A model generated the notes under the pieces. The model was not told where the DNA came from and ran no database searches. It saw only the letters and a program-made list of their open reading frames with translations. Of a stretch of DNA of 22,849 bases, positions 22,110 through 22,849 are shown one piece after another. The translations under genes were made by a program, and so were the position numbers. The DNA is taken from assembly GCA_016189845.1 (NCBI GenBank), contig JACPRT010000047.1:1-22849 (forward strand), given 5' to 3'. The stretch is from Chloroflexota bacterium (GTDB taxonomy: Bacteria > Chloroflexota > Dehalococcoidia > Lucifugimonadales > Lucifugimonadaceae). How positions within the stretch are numbered: position 1 is the first letter of the stretch; each line of letters starts with the position of its first letter.

Positions 22110-22126
22110 GTAGTTGAATACTACAA
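22108..22126 (-). promoter_or_regulatory. inverted-repeat operator overlapping a candidate leaderless promoter
   Basis: TGTAGT-TGAAT-ACTACA (22109-22125) is a 6-bp inverted repeat touching the antitoxin start codon. On the minus strand TAGTAT lies 9-14 bases before the ATG, the position of a -10 box if transcription starts at or near the ATG. There is no Shine-Dalgarno, which fits a leaderless message. Autorepression by the HTH protein is inferred. Confidence 0.45.
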
Positions 22127-22153
22127 CATTGCCGCACACACCCGTCCGGGCTC

Positions 22154-22849
22154 CTAAAGGCCATCCATGGGGTGGTGTTGCGCCTCGCGCTGCACGTCGC
22201 CGACGTCATGCGTGTGCCACGCGTCGTTAATCGATACCGGGTACCACCCCCGAACGGTGAACCGCATCCGCGAGACCGACGCGTTGTCGATCTGGATGCG
22301 GCGCACGTAGCGGCTGTCGAAGCCGAGGATGCCGTGCAGCGCTGAACGGATGGCATGTCCGTGGCTGACGAGCGCGACGCGTTTCACTCCCGCCTGCGAC
22401 GAGATGACGGAGTCGTGGAGCAGCCTGTCTTCGATGAACCCGATAATCCTGCGCTCGACGAGGCGCTCCGACTCTGCGCTCCGGCTGGCTTCAGGGCCGT
22501 ACACCCACCAGACGCCCGCCCCCGTAAAATGGTCACGTTCGTCAGGCGAGAGCTTCTGGTCGAACGGCCTGCCCTCCCGCACCGCGACGCGAATCTCGTC
22601 GAGCGCATCCACCGATTCGAACTTCGGCTCGTTGACTCCCATCGCGAGCAGCAGCTCGCGTGCTGAGTGGACTGAGCGCTGCAGCGACGACGAGTAGACC
22701 CGGTCGAACCGCATCCCTTCCGCGACCAGCCTGCGCCCGAGCGCCTGTATCTGCCCGCGACCGCGGTCCGTCAGCGGTGGGTCGCGGTCCCATGGGACGT
22801 TCAGGTCGTTGGCAATGTTATTGGCGCTCTCGCCGTGCCGGATCAGGAA
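22154..22849 (-). CDS. histidine phosphatase superfamily protein, 5' end cut by the window edge
   Basis: The visible 231 residues belong to the histidine phosphatase (phosphoglycerate mutase-like) superfamily. The reading frame enters from the window edge with FLIRHGESANNIAND, where the RHGE His forms the phospho-enzyme. It continues with PPLTDRGRGQIQALGRRL and FDRVYSSSLQRSVHSA, which are family-typical, and the second catalytic His is in VALVSHGHAIRSALHG. The true start lies beyond 22849, probably only a few codons away, as RHG is normally near residue 10. The substrate (phosphosugar, phosphoprotein or nucleotide) cannot be told. Its TAG at 22154-22156 precedes the antitoxin by about 45 bases in the same direction. 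Confidence 0.9.
   Translation of the reverse strand, partial: FLIRHGESANNIANDLNVPWDRDPPLTDRGRGQIQALGRRLVAEGMRFDRVYSSSLQRSVHSARELLLAMGVNEPKFESVDALDEIRVAVREGRPFDQKLSPDERDHFTGAGVWWVYGPEASRSAESERLVERRIIGFIEDRLLHDSVISSQAGVKRVALVSHGHAIRSALHGILGFDSRYVRRIQIDNASVSRMRFTVRGWYPVSINDAWHTHDVGDVQREAQHHPMDGL

Noticed and set aside
1..22849. CRISPR arrays, insertion sequences, tRNA or rRNA genes
   Set aside because: No spaced direct repeats, transposase motifs, terminal repeats with target duplications, tRNA cloverleaf or rRNA signature was seen on reading the sequence. The archaellum region shows no flanking mobile element.

Overview
The window is a GC-rich bacterial chromosome segment whose centrepiece is an archaellum (archaeal-type rotary motility filament) gene cluster. 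The genes around it are bacterial: histidine kinases, NarL/LuxR-type response regulators, an amidase-signature enzyme, a GYD protein, enolase-superfamily dehydratases, a Gfo/Idh/MocA oxidoreductase and a VapBC-like pair. Archaellum genes in bacteria are known from some Chloroflexota, and enrichment in enolase-superfamily paralogues is a reported trait of the SAR202 lineage. My best guess is therefore a Chloroflexota/SAR202-like genome, inferred from gene content only.

Layout. Positions 1-491 hold no intact gene, only a possible frameshifted gene tail. A GYD protein (492-845) and an amidase (853-2322) run on the plus strand. A minus-strand LuxR-type response regulator (3129-2338) converges on them. 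A 354-base divergent region follows, carrying three CCTAGG sites.

The archaellum operon runs on the plus strand from 3484 to 13846: archaellin arlB1, a 15-bp GC stem, an ArlD/E-type scaffold protein, three ArlF/ArlG-like membrane-anchored beta proteins, arlH, arlI, arlJ, an unrecognised Ala/Pro-rich protein, a soluble hybrid histidine kinase and a NarL-type response regulator. Several genes overlap or nearly touch, and the run ends at a terminator (13883-13920). A second transcription unit (14140-15603) encodes another response regulator and a second archaellin, arlB2, and ends at a strong hairpin. A membrane-bound sensor kinase (17159-15675, minus) converges on it.

The right part (17349-21396) holds two acid-sugar dehydratase-like enolase-superfamily enzymes and a sugar-type dehydrogenase. 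A stand-alone receiver protein lies between the two dehydratases on the minus strand. The window ends with a HTH antitoxin/PIN toxin pair (minus) and a histidine phosphatase cut by the window edge.

How it works together (inference). ArlB1 and/or ArlB2 form the filament on the ArlJ platform. ArlI powers assembly and rotation, ArlH regulates ArlI, and the ArlF/G-like proteins may form the stator. The ArlD/E-like protein, and perhaps the unknown protein after ArlJ, may form the cytoplasmic scaffold. No chemotaxis genes and no prepilin peptidase are seen in the window. Instead the cluster is surrounded by two kinases and four response regulators, which suggests control by NarL-like two-component signalling. 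All functional calls are from reading motifs by eye; no database search was run.
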